Shown here: positions 32,532 through 40,706 of the stretch, piece by piece
Layout of the letters: each line of letters begins with the position of its first letter
Position numbering within the stretch: the stretch's first letter is position 1
DNA from: Alkalihalobacillus sp. TS-13
GTDB taxonomy: Bacteria > Bacillota > Bacilli > Bacillales > Fictibacillaceae
Reading direction: 5' to 3'
DNA length: 64,000 nucleotides
NCBI RefSeq assembly: GCF_019720915.1
Contig: NZ_JAHKSI010000001.1
Location: 1 to 64,000 of the forward strand
Program-made: the position numbers and the translations under genes
Notes under the pieces: generated by a model
Seen by the model: only the letters and a program-made list of their open reading frames with translations
Database searches by the model: none
What the model was told of the DNA's origin: nothing

Positions 32532-32596
32532 TTGAAACAGAACCGTCTGGATGGTACAGTTTGTATTGGATTAACAAACCGTCCGGATGGTATAGT
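32532..32596 (+). promoter_or_regulatory. carnitine operon promoter with two TetR-type operators
   Basis: TTGAAA (32532-32537), 17-bp spacer, TACAGT (32555-32560), with ACCGTCTGGATGGT (32542-32555) in the spacer. A second operator ACCGTCCGGATGGT (32578-32591), centred 36 bp downstream, ends on a TATAGT hexamer (32591-32596) and may mark a second, overlapping promoter. The core is an imperfect palindrome and the two copies differ at one base. The frame that opens at 32561 crosses these elements, so the gene start must lie downstream. Confidence 0.8.
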
Positions 32597-32635
32597 AAAA
32601 TTTTGGCGAAGAGAACCCTAAAGGAGGAAATGAAA

Positions 32636-33529
32636 TTGAATCATAAAGTTTTATTAACCGCAGCGGTTACAGGAGCTGGAGACACGACTGATAAGAACCC
32701 ACATGTTCCAGTGACGCCTAAGGAGATTGCCGAATCAGCAATTGCTTCGGCTAAAGCTGGTGCTACGGTTGCCCATGTCCATGCCCGTGACCCGAAAACA
32801 GGCGGGATCAGCCACAATATCGAGCACTACCGTGAAATCGTTGATCGTATCCGTGAATCAGAGACAGATGTGGTCATTAATATTACATCAGGCGGTGGAG
32901 GCGATTTTATACCGAGTTTAGCTACGCCTGCAGCTGGTGGAGACGGAACAGATATCCAGACACCAGCCGAACGTCACCAACCAGTAGGTGAACTGCTTCC
33001 AGAAATGTGTACACTGGACTGCGGCAGTACAAACTTCGGCAATATGATTTACTTAAGCCCGACAGATTGGTTGCGTGAACAAGCGAAGCTCATCCAGGAA
33101 AGCGGCGTGAAGCCAGAGCTTGAATGCTTTGATACGGGTCATATTCGTTTTGCGAAACAATTGATCCAAGAAGGCCTCATCGAGGGAGATCCTATGTTTC
33201 AATTTTGCTTAGGTATTCCATGGGGAGCAGAAGCGGACGCAGAGACGATGCTCTATATGAAAAATCGATTGCCGGATAATGCGCATTGGTCAGCGTTTGG
33301 AATTGGCCGAATGCAGATGCCGATGGCTGCTCAAGCAGCAATGCTCGGCGGAAATGTCCGAGTAGGTCTGGAAGATAACCTTTATCTGAAAAAAGGGGTT
33401 ATGGCGAGAAACGACCAGCTTGTAGAAAAAGCAGTCACGCTGTTGCACAATCAAGGGCTAGAACCGATGACACCGCAAGAAGCACGCGAGCAATTCAACC
33501 TTCGCTCCCCTCATACAGGAGGTGCGTAA
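32636..33529 (+). CDS. 3-dehydrocarnitine cleavage enzyme (BKACE family)
   Basis: A 297-residue member of the beta-keto acid cleavage enzyme family, a TIM-barrel zinc enzyme. ATVAHVHARDPKTGG carries the two metal His, and INITSGGGGDF and LECFDTGHI are further family blocks. With a carnitine dehydrogenase next to it, the expected reaction is dehydrocarnitine plus acetyl-CoA giving betainyl-CoA (then glycine betaine) and acetoacetate. A TTG at 32636 is chosen: it is 8 bases from AAGGAGG, whereas ATG 32630 is too close. The carnitine dehydrogenase gene starts 2 bp after the stop. Confidence 0.87.
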   Translation: MNHKVLLTAAVTGAGDTTDKNPHVPVTPKEIAESAIASAKAGATVAHVHARDPKTGGISHNIEHYREIVDRIRESETDVVINITSGGGGDFIPSLATPAAGGDGTDIQTPAERHQPVGELLPEMCTLDCGSTNFGNMIYLSPTDWLREQAKLIQESGVKPELECFDTGHIRFAKQLIQEGLIEGDPMFQFCLGIPWGAEADAETMLYMKNRLPDNAHWSAFGIGRMQMPMAAQAAMLGGNVRVGLEDNLYLKKGVMARNDQLVEKAVTLLHNQGLEPMTPQEAREQFNLRSPHTGGA

Positions 33530-33531
33530 CG

Positions 33532-34479
33532 ATGCAAAACATTGCAGTAATTGGAACAGGCGTAATCGGTAACGGCTGGATCGCCCGCTTCTTATCTCAA
33601 GGATATGATGTCGTTGCCTTTGACCCGGCAAAAGGAGCGGAACAACGTACACGCCAGGCGGTTTCCCATGCGTGGAAGTCTTTAGAACAGAAAAGCCTTG
33701 TCGAAGGAGCTTCCCAGGATCGATTGCACTTCATGCCTTCGATCGAGGAAGCGGTCGCTCATGCCGACTTTATACAAGAAAATGTACCCGAACGTGAAGC
33801 ATTAAAGAAGTCTGTGCTGGAGGAGATTGATCAGCACGCAAAGCCGGAAGCGATTATTGCTTCTAGTACCTCTGGCATCATCCCGAGCACGTTACAGGCT
33901 GGTTTACAGCACCCCGAGCGGTTTATTGTAGCCCACCCGTTCAACCCAGTCTTTTTGCTTCCTCTTGTAGAGGTGGTAGGTGGAAAGGCTACAAAGGAAT
34001 CTGTCATTGAGAAGGCTTGCGTATTTTTCGAACGTGTATCCATGAAACCACTTGTGATTCATAAAGAAATCGATGGTCACGTAGCGGATCGTTTGATGGA
34101 AGCGCTCTGGCGTGAGGCCCTTCACCTGGTGAATGATGGGGTGGCCACCACGGAAGAAGTCGATACAGCGATCATTTACGGTGCTGGATTAAGATGGGCG
34201 CAAATGGGACCATTCCTTACCTTTCATTTAGCTGGCGGAGAACAAGGCATGCGCCATATGCTCGAGCAATTTGGCCCGGCACTCAAGCTGCCATGGACAA
34301 AATTAGAAGCACCGGAACTGACAGATGAACTGAAGGAACGCGTCATTGAAGGCTGTGAACGTTATGCAGGAGAAGAATCAGTAGCTGATCTTGAGCGTAA
34401 ACGAAATGAATTTCTTGTAAAGCTGCTTGATTTAGTAGAAGAATATTGGCCTGAATCTAAGAGTCTTGTAAACAAATAA
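33532..34479 (+). CDS. lcdH: L-carnitine 3-dehydrogenase
   Basis: 315 residues of the 3-hydroxyacyl-CoA dehydrogenase fold. The NAD motif GTGVIGNGWIARFLSQGYDV (about 7-26) is the characteristic carnitine-dehydrogenase form, followed by QENVPEREALKKSVLEEID, SSTSGIIPS, HPFNPVFLLPLVEVVGG and a C-terminal helical domain (DGHVADRLMEALWREALHLVNDG). It oxidises L-carnitine to 3-dehydrocarnitine with NAD+. Genes before and after fit the aerobic carnitine-to-glycine-betaine route. Confidence 0.92.
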   Translation: MQNIAVIGTGVIGNGWIARFLSQGYDVVAFDPAKGAEQRTRQAVSHAWKSLEQKSLVEGASQDRLHFMPSIEEAVAHADFIQENVPEREALKKSVLEEIDQHAKPEAIIASSTSGIIPSTLQAGLQHPERFIVAHPFNPVFLLPLVEVVGGKATKESVIEKACVFFERVSMKPLVIHKEIDGHVADRLMEALWREALHLVNDGVATTEEVDTAIIYGAGLRWAQMGPFLTFHLAGGEQGMRHMLEQFGPALKLPWTKLEAPELTDELKERVIEGCERYAGEESVADLERKRNEFLVKLLDLVEEYWPESKSLVNK

Positions 34480-34494
34480 AAAGGAGGGATGAAA

Positions 34495-34965
34495 ATGCTA
34501 GAACCCGTTTCGATCTACGAGGATCAGGTGCACAAAGAGTGGGTGGATTACAACGGCCATATGAATGATGCAGCCTATGCGATTGTCTTCAGCCATGCGG
34601 TGGATCATTTCATGGCGTACATCGGATTGGATGAACAAGCCCGGGAGATGCATCGAAACACGATCTTCACGCTGGAAACCCATCTTTGTTATTTGAAAGA
34701 GGCGCATGAAAATGAGGAAATCTACGTGTCTGTCCAATTACTGGATGCTGACGCCAAGCGTATTCATCCTTTTTTTGTCATGAAAAATCAAAATGATCAA
34801 ATAGTGGCGACAAGCGAGCAAATGTTGATGGGGATCGATATGGAAGCAGGCAGACCCGCTCCTTTTCCTGAACCGATCGTTCAAAAGGTGGCTGACTTAC
34901 AGAAAGCCCACCATTCATTAGAAAAGCCAAAACAAGCAGGCCGTCAAATAGGGATCAAACGTTAA
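34495..34965 (+). CDS. hotdog-fold thioesterase of carnitine catabolism
   Basis: About 156 residues of the 4HBT hotdog family: HKEWVDYNGHMNDAAYAIVFSHAVDHFM with the catalytic-type Asp/His region, then FTLETHLCYLKEAHENEEI and a strand pair. In carnitine operons this protein is the probable betainyl-CoA thioesterase, releasing glycine betaine after the BKACE step. The first in-frame ATG (34489) is inside AAGGAGGGATG; ATG 34495 is better spaced. The C-terminal 25 residues are basic and probably disordered. Confidence 0.83.
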   Translation: MLEPVSIYEDQVHKEWVDYNGHMNDAAYAIVFSHAVDHFMAYIGLDEQAREMHRNTIFTLETHLCYLKEAHENEEIYVSVQLLDADAKRIHPFFVMKNQNDQIVATSEQMLMGIDMEAGRPAPFPEPIVQKVADLQKAHHSLEKPKQAGRQIGIKR

Positions 34966-35002
34966 CCATCACTTATTCGCAACGAGAGAGGAGACTGAGT
35001 AG

Positions 35003-36202
35003 ATGAATAAAATTGAAGTCAACAATTTGACGAAGATTTTCGGATCCAAGCCTAAGCAGGGATTGAAGCGTTTAGAAAACGGAGAAAAGAAAGATCAAAT
35101 TTTAAAGGATACCGGTATGACCGTAGGGGTCAACCAGGCTTCCTTTGCTGTTCAACCTGGTGAATTCTTTGTCATCATGGGGCTTTCAGGAAGCGGGAAA
35201 TCCACATTGATCCGCTTGGTAAACCGTCTCATCGAACCGACGGCCGGTGAGGTTTACATTGATGGGGATGACATTACAAAAATGTCCCAATCTACCCTGA
35301 TCGAAACACGCCGTAAGAAGCTGGGAATGGTCTTTCAAAAATTCGGGCTTTTCCCCCATCGTACGGTTCTTGCCAATGTGGGATACGGATTGGAAATTCA
35401 AGGCGTAAAGAAAGAAGAACGAGAACAGAAGGCCATGAAGGCCATTGAGGATGTCGGACTGAAAGGGTATGAGAACAGCCGGCCTGATCAGCTAAGTGGC
35501 GGTATGCAGCAACGTGTAGGTTTAGCTCGAGCCCTCGCGAATGATACCGACATTTTATTGATGGACGAAGCCTTCAGTGCCCTTGATCCTCTTATCCGTA
35601 AAGAGATGCAAGACGAATTGCTGCACCTGCAGAAGAAAATGGGGAAAACCATCCTATTCATCACGCATGACTTAGATGAAGCTTTGAAGTTGGGCGACCG
35701 GGTTGCGATCATGAAGGATGGCCGTATTGTCCAGATAGGGACTTCAGAAGAAATATTGGAAAACCCAGCCGATGAGTATGTCTCGAATTTTGTGAAAGAC
35801 GTCGACCGCTCAAAAGTGCTGGAAGCGCATCAGGTCATGAAAAAGCCAGAAGTGTTGACAACGTATAAAGATGGTCCAAGAATGGCTGTCCGGAAGATGG
35901 AAGAAGCCGGGGCATCAAGCATCTTTGTTGTTGATAAAGAGGATAACTTCAAAGGGCTGCTCACGATTGATGATGCGATTGAAGCGTATAAGAACGAAAC
36001 GCCACTCGATCACGTTTTAGTCGAGGACGTCCATACGACGTCTAAACATACGCCCCTTAATGATTTGCTCGGGATTGCGGCTGAAACGAAGTATCCAATT
36101 GTTGTAGAAGAGGAAGGCAAGCTGATCGGTATTATTTCAAGAGTATCGATTTTATCTGGCCTTGTCTTAGGTAAAGAAAAAGAGGAGGTGGAAGTGGTAT
36201 GA
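35003..36202 (+). CDS. glycine betaine/carnitine ABC transporter ATP-binding protein (OpuAA/ProV-like)
   Basis: 399 residues. The ATPase domain has Walker A GLSGSGKST (about 60-68), Q-loop VFQKFGLFPHRTV, signature LSGGMQQR and Walker B ILLMDEAFSALD. The C-terminal third holds two CBS modules (about 280-395), used in OpuA for ionic-strength sensing. It starts 37 bp after the thioesterase gene and its stop overlaps the permease start by 4 bp. In this operon the natural cargo is carnitine, although glycine betaine uptake for osmoprotection is possible. Confidence 0.92.
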   Translation: MNKIEVNNLTKIFGSKPKQGLKRLENGEKKDQILKDTGMTVGVNQASFAVQPGEFFVIMGLSGSGKSTLIRLVNRLIEPTAGEVYIDGDDITKMSQSTLIETRRKKLGMVFQKFGLFPHRTVLANVGYGLEIQGVKKEEREQKAMKAIEDVGLKGYENSRPDQLSGGMQQRVGLARALANDTDILLMDEAFSALDPLIRKEMQDELLHLQKKMGKTILFITHDLDEALKLGDRVAIMKDGRIVQIGTSEEILENPADEYVSNFVKDVDRSKVLEAHQVMKKPEVLTTYKDGPRMAVRKMEEAGASSIFVVDKEDNFKGLLTIDDAIEAYKNETPLDHVLVEDVHTTSKHTPLNDLLGIAAETKYPIVVEEEGKLIGIISRVSILSGLVLGKEKEEVEVV

Positions 36203-37029
36203 ATTATTTCTATCTGCCTTTGGAAGAATGGACCAATGCTTTTGTGAGTGAATGGCTGCTTCCGGTCATGGGTGATTTTTTCAATCAAATCAGTAATGGT
36301 TTGGATGCCTTCATTACAGGCGTGACCGACTTACTGTTAATCATCCCTCCAGAAGCCATCACGCTGATCTTCATCCTGCTTTCCTGGAGGTTTGCAGGAA
36401 AAGGCATGGCTCTGTTCACCCTGATCGGCTGCATCTATTTAGGGTCTGTCAATCTTTGGGACGGTGCGATGCAAACCATTGCTGTCGTCATTGTATCAAC
36501 GATTCTGTCCATTGTCGTCGGAGTGCCTGCTGGAATTCTGAGTGCAACGAATGGAATTGTCGAAAAAATTGTTCGTCCTATCCTTGACTTTATGCAAACG
36601 TTGCCGAGCTTTGTCTATTTAATACCAGCTATCCTGTTATTTGGTCTTGGCGGCGTACCAGCAGTCATCGCGACCTTTGTCTTCGCTACACCACCTGCTG
36701 TTCGTATGACGACTCTAGGGATCAAGCAAGTACCAGCCGATGTGGTCGAAGCTTCAAGAGCGTTTGGCTCAACACCGAGGCAGCTGCTCTTTAAAGTGCA
36801 GCTCCCTATGGCTGTCCCAACGATCATGGCCGGAGTCAATCAGACAATCATGTTAGCTCTTTCCATGGCAGTCATCGCCTCGATGATCGGAGCGCCTGGG
36901 CTTGGCTCGACGGTGCTGTCAGGCATTTCGACCGTAAATGTCGGTCTTGGCTTGACAGGCGGTTTAGGAATCGTTGTATTAGCAATCGTTCTTGATCGAA
37001 TCACACAAGGATTAGGTAAAAAAGTATAA
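36199..37029 (+). CDS. glycine betaine/carnitine ABC transporter permease (OpuAB/ProW-like)
   Basis: A 276-residue permease with a hydrophilic N-terminus, about seven helices and the EAA loop EASRAFGSTPRQLLFKVQLPMAVPTIMAGVNQTIMLALSMA (about 180-220). The segment PILDFMQTLPSFVYLIPAILLFGLG is typical of ProW. The start (ATGA) overlaps the ATPase stop, so the two are translationally coupled. Confidence 0.92.
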   Translation: MNYFYLPLEEWTNAFVSEWLLPVMGDFFNQISNGLDAFITGVTDLLLIIPPEAITLIFILLSWRFAGKGMALFTLIGCIYLGSVNLWDGAMQTIAVVIVSTILSIVVGVPAGILSATNGIVEKIVRPILDFMQTLPSFVYLIPAILLFGLGGVPAVIATFVFATPPAVRMTTLGIKQVPADVVEASRAFGSTPRQLLFKVQLPMAVPTIMAGVNQTIMLALSMAVIASMIGAPGLGSTVLSGISTVNVGLGLTGGLGIVVLAIVLDRITQGLGKKV

Positions 37030-37045
37030 AAGGGAGAGGATCAAT

Positions 37046-37918
37046 ATGAAAAAAATTATAATTACAGGACTGATGATGATGTCACTGGCAGCCCTGATTA
37101 TCGGCTGCTCTTCAAACGAAAAAGGCAGCGGTGAAGCGAGTGAAGGTCAAACCATTACATTTGGTGTGACGCCATGGACAAGTACGGTTCCTCCGACGAA
37201 AATCGCCGTGCTCATTCTAGAAGACATGGGATATACAGTGAAAGAAACGAAATCTGATGTTGGCGGTGTTTTCATGGGACTATCCCGTGGTGATGTGGAT
37301 GTATTCATGGACGCATGGCTTCCTATGCACCAGGTTCACCTGGACAAATTTAAAGACAGTGTAGAAGATACAGCAGTAAGTTACCCAGAGGCGAAGACGG
37401 GCTGGGTCGTTCCAACCTACATGGAAGATGTTAATAAGATTTCCGACTTGAAAGGGAAAGAGGACGCGTTTAATAACGAAATGCTAGGGATCGAAGAAGG
37501 CGCTAGTGCAACAAAAGAATCGGACAAAATCATCAAAGCGTATGATTTGGACATGAAACAAGTCAACTCATCAGAAGGCGGTATGATCGCTGAGGCCACT
37601 CGTCTTATGGCTCAAGAAAAACCTGTTGTGTTCTACGGCTGGCGTCCTCATACGATGTTCAACAAGTATGACTTGAAAGTATTAGAGGATGACAAAGGAT
37701 TCTTCGGGGCATCTTCTGTTCATGTCATTACCAATAAAGATCTAAAAGAAAAAGCACCGGAAGCGTATGAATTCTTAAGCAACTGGAATATCTCGATTGA
37801 TGAAGTTGAGAAAATGATTGTAGAGATTGAAGAAAACGGGAAGGACCCAGAGAAGGTCGCTCGTGAGTGGATCGAGAACAACCAGGATAAGGTAAAGAAA
37901 ATGAAGGGTGAAAAATAA
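37046..37918 (+). CDS. glycine betaine/carnitine-binding lipoprotein (OpuAC-like)
   Basis: 290 residues with a lipoprotein signal (LIIGC, Cys about 21) and the OpuAC/ProX-type domain: FGVTPWTSTVPPTKIAVLILEDMGY, DVFMDAWLPMHQVH, EGASATKESDKIIKAYDL and FYGWRPHTMFNKYDL. Trp residues in PWTS, DAWLP and GWRPH could form the aromatic box that holds a trimethylammonium group. It completes the transporter. A strong terminator follows. Confidence 0.92.
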   Translation: MKKIIITGLMMMSLAALIIGCSSNEKGSGEASEGQTITFGVTPWTSTVPPTKIAVLILEDMGYTVKETKSDVGGVFMGLSRGDVDVFMDAWLPMHQVHLDKFKDSVEDTAVSYPEAKTGWVVPTYMEDVNKISDLKGKEDAFNNEMLGIEEGASATKESDKIIKAYDLDMKQVNSSEGGMIAEATRLMAQEKPVVFYGWRPHTMFNKYDLKVLEDDKGFFGASSVHVITNKDLKEKAPEAYEFLSNWNISIDEVEKMIVEIEENGKDPEKVAREWIENNQDKVKKMKGEK

Positions 37919-37930
37919 AGAGTAACAACA

Positions 37931-37965
37931 AACCAGCGTCTGGCATTTGCCAGACGCTGGTTTTT
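37931..37965 (+). terminator. rho-independent terminator of the carnitine operon
   Basis: AACCAGCGTCTGGC (37931-37944) pairs with GCCAGACGCTGG and trailing T bases (37949-37965). This is one of the strongest hairpins in the window. Confidence 0.92.
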
Positions 37966-37970
37966 AGGTT

Positions 37971-38292
37971 AATCATCGTGGCTTCACCACTTAACTCACG
38001 TCTTTCCAGAGTGGATCGTATTATGAACGTTCACTGCTTTTCATTGGAAATTCATCGACGTTCAATCAAGAGACTTACAAAATGATTATCGTGCAATTTT
38101 CCTATTGGAATAGTCCAAACGCTTGTCATTACTGGATTTTCAAATGATTTCTTGACTGGATATATACGCTCATTTTTTCAGAATAGTGCGAAATATGTAT
38201 TTTCCTGCGATAAAATAAACTCTAAAGAACGGGCACAAAAAGGAGGTAATCTTGAAAACCTGTGCAAATCGAATTTCTAAGGAGGCAAATCA
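37971..38292 (+). other. intergenic region before the exported D-aminoacylase
   Basis: About 320 bp with no credible frame. A TTGACT near 38155 has no well-spaced -10. AAAAAGGAGG near 38239 begins no long frame and precedes the true ribosome site (AAGGAGGCAAATC at 38280). No riboswitch-like structure was recognised. Confidence 0.4.
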
Positions 38293-40245
38293 GTGTATTC
38301 ATTAAGAAAAAAGAGCGTAACCGTTTTGTTAATGGTGGCATTGCTTCTAGGAATCTTACTAGCAGGTGTTCCAGATGTTGAGCAGTCGAGTGCGAAGAGT
38401 AAGCAAGATTACGATATCATCCTGAAAAACGGAACCATAATTGACGGTACCGGGAAGGATCGATATGTCGCTGATGTTGGGATAAACGACGGGTATATCA
38501 CTTCTATTGGTGATTTGGACCGTGATGAAGGGGCCACTGAAATTGATGTAACAGGAAAAATCGTTTCTCCTGGGTTCATCGATATCCACAGCCATGCTGA
38601 TACACCCGTTTTAAAAACAGCTAAAAGCTCGATTACGCAAGGGGTCACGACTGAACTATTGAGTCCAGATGGCGGTGGGCCAGTTGACCTCGAAGAAAGA
38701 TATGCGTTGGAGGATGAAGGACTTGCGATCAACATTGGAAGTTACATCGGGTTTAATGCTGTCTGGGAAGAAGTAGTCGGTTTTGACGATCGTCCGGCTA
38801 CGGAAGAAGAAATCACAGAAATGCAATCACTCATTGAAAATGCTATGGAAGACGGCGCGTGGGGTGTTTCAGCCGGTCTCTTCTATACACCGGGGAACTA
38901 TGCTAAAACCAAAGAAGTAATCGATGTTGTCAGTGCAGCAGAAAAGTGGCGGACGAATTTCCCGAACCATATCCGAAATGAAAATACCCATGTGGTCGAA
39001 GCAACTGAAGAAACGATTGAAATCGGTGAAGGCGCAGGTTTAGTCCCTGTAGTTACTCATATGAAGGTGATGGGACCGAATAACTGGGGGAAATCCGAAG
39101 AGACGATCCGATTGATTCAAGAAGCGAACGAAAGGGGGACTTTTGCTGCAGCAGACCAATACCCTTATCTGGCGAGCCAGACGGGGTTGACCGCCATTGT
39201 ACCGCCATGGGTGCAAAATGGTGGCCGAGAAGCAATGCTTGAAAGATTCGCTGACCCCGAATTACGGCCACAAATTGAAGAAGAAATCCATGAAATCATC
39301 GGCAGCCGTGTCCGGGATGCGAATGACGTCTATTTTCCCACCGAACGAAAAACCTTGCAGGACATTGCTGACGAACGAAGTGTTTCCCCTGGAGAGGCAA
39401 CCATACAAATCCTTGAAGAGGATGGGAATTTAAGGACGATCTATTTCTTCGGGCACCAGGAAGATTTTGAACAGATCTTAGAAAATCCGACGACTGCTAT
39501 CGCATCTGACGGAGGTGCGACGGAATCAGATAGTACACACCCAAGACGATACGGGACCCAGCCAAGAGTGCTAGGGAAGCTTGTGAGGGAAGACGGTTTA
39601 TTATCAATGGAGGAAGCGGTCATGAAAATGACAGGTTTGCCAGCCAACATTATCGGAATGGTAGACCGTGGATTTATTGCGGAAGGAATGGTTGCCGACC
39701 TTACCGTCTTTGACGACAAGACAGTAATAGACAAAGCGGACTTTGATGATCCAAAGCAATATGCAGAGGGAATCGAACATGTGCTGGTGAATGGCCAGTT
39801 TGCGTTGAGAGACGGGGAATTGACAGGGAACCAGGCTGGACAAGCTCTGAAGAGAAACGGAGACATGCCAAGCCGGCCAATGAGTCTGGATGAGGAGCAT
39901 CACGTGAAAGTAATTGGCAAAATTGATCAGACCGAAGAAAGAAAAGACCCGCTCATTCATATTTCGATTGAACAAGGAAAGCAAGATTCAAAGTCAAAAG
40001 GGACTTTCCGTCTGATCGATAAAAAGAATGGACTACACATCAAGAGCAGAGACATCGGATTGCTTCAAACCTATAAAAGCTGGGCAAGTTTTACGGGAAC
40101 AGCGAAACTGAAAAACTCAGAAACTGTACCAGTACTTATCAAAATAGATGAAGTAAATCCATTCACAGGCATGCAAACGATCGACATTCAGGCAGGTGAC
40201 CATCACTATGAAGGTAATTTGAAAGGGAAGATGGATATTCAATAG
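38293..40245 (+). CDS. exported N-acyl-D-amino-acid deacylase family amidohydrolase
   Basis: 650 residues. An N-terminal signal or anchor (VTVLLMVALLLGILLAGVP) precedes an amidohydrolase barrel of the D-aminoacylase branch: DIILKNGTIIDGTGKDRYVADVGI, GFIDIHSHADTPVL (HxH), NHIRNENTHVVEA and VVTHMKVMG (further metal His), and ASDGGATESDSTHPRRYGTQPRVLGK with the catalytic Asp. The usual GNCG segment, whose Cys is a metal ligand, reads SPDGGG, so Asp may take its place. A C-terminal beta domain of about 110 residues (HHVKVIGKIDQTEE...) is extra. GTG 38293 follows AAGGAGG. It probably acts outside the membrane on N-acyl-D-amino acids or D-peptides. Confidence 0.85.
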   Translation: MYSLRKKSVTVLLMVALLLGILLAGVPDVEQSSAKSKQDYDIILKNGTIIDGTGKDRYVADVGINDGYITSIGDLDRDEGATEIDVTGKIVSPGFIDIHSHADTPVLKTAKSSITQGVTTELLSPDGGGPVDLEERYALEDEGLAINIGSYIGFNAVWEEVVGFDDRPATEEEITEMQSLIENAMEDGAWGVSAGLFYTPGNYAKTKEVIDVVSAAEKWRTNFPNHIRNENTHVVEATEETIEIGEGAGLVPVVTHMKVMGPNNWGKSEETIRLIQEANERGTFAAADQYPYLASQTGLTAIVPPWVQNGGREAMLERFADPELRPQIEEEIHEIIGSRVRDANDVYFPTERKTLQDIADERSVSPGEATIQILEEDGNLRTIYFFGHQEDFEQILENPTTAIASDGGATESDSTHPRRYGTQPRVLGKLVREDGLLSMEEAVMKMTGLPANIIGMVDRGFIAEGMVADLTVFDDKTVIDKADFDDPKQYAEGIEHVLVNGQFALRDGELTGNQAGQALKRNGDMPSRPMSLDEEHHVKVIGKIDQTEERKDPLIHISIEQGKQDSKSKGTFRLIDKKNGLHIKSRDIGLLQTYKSWASFTGTAKLKNSETVPVLIKIDEVNPFTGMQTIDIQAGDHHYEGNLKGKMDIQ

Positions 40246-40349
40246 AACTACAGGAAATGAATATCGTACTATGTTCACGTGCATAGCTCTGTAGGCGATT
40301 TCTGTTCGATATACTTTGTGACCTTGCAAATAAATAAATGATACAGAAC

Positions 40350-40384
40350 AATAAAGGCTATCCTGCAGGGAAAGCCTTTATTTA
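40350..40384 (+). terminator. rho-independent terminator
   Basis: AATAAAGGCT (40350-40359) and AGCCTTTATT (40373-40382), with an inner TCC/GGG extension and a T-rich tail. It closes the exported deacylase gene, about 105 bp after its stop. Confidence 0.8.
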
Positions 40385-40417
40385 TATATCGTTAATTGAC
40401 AAAAAATTTAAAATCTA

Positions 40418-40496
40418 TTGACATCTTTTGCTTATGTGATTATAATGTGAAGAAATTTAAACTTCAATATCATTCGAAAATAAAGTTTGAACTTCA
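40418..40496 (+). promoter_or_regulatory. consensus promoter with RpiR-type operator candidates
   Basis: TTGACA (40418-40423), exactly 17 bp, TATAAT (40441-40446): a perfect sigma-A promoter. Just after it is the palindrome TGAAGAAATTTAAACTTCA (40448-40466), and its half-site AACTTCA recurs at 40490-40496, 30 bp on. The regulator is probably the MurR/RpiR protein at 44040 (inference). The transcript would have a leader of about 250 bases before the ATG at 40707, containing no convincing frame or fold. Confidence 0.75.
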
Positions 40497-40706
40497 TTTG
40501 CTACTTCAAAATAGTTTAACACCACGAAATGTACTACTTTCTACTTTTCATCAGTTCATCTACTCACAGTCATTCACTCATCATTTGCCCTGTCTTTTGT
40601 AAATCTTATCATCTATGAATCTCTCAAAAATAAATCGCTTCATTTTTGTTGGTATGTTGGAATCTTTCTCAAGAATGGACCAATTCAAAACCTGGAGGGA
40701 ATTTTT

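Noticed and set aside
32561-32635. Upstream extension of the dehydrocarnitine cleavage gene
   Set aside because: It overlaps a TetR-type operator and promoter and lies before the AAGGAGG site.
40396-40602. 68-codon frame upstream of the MlrC-like gene
   Set aside because: It spans the consensus promoter and has no ribosome site or recognisable sequence.
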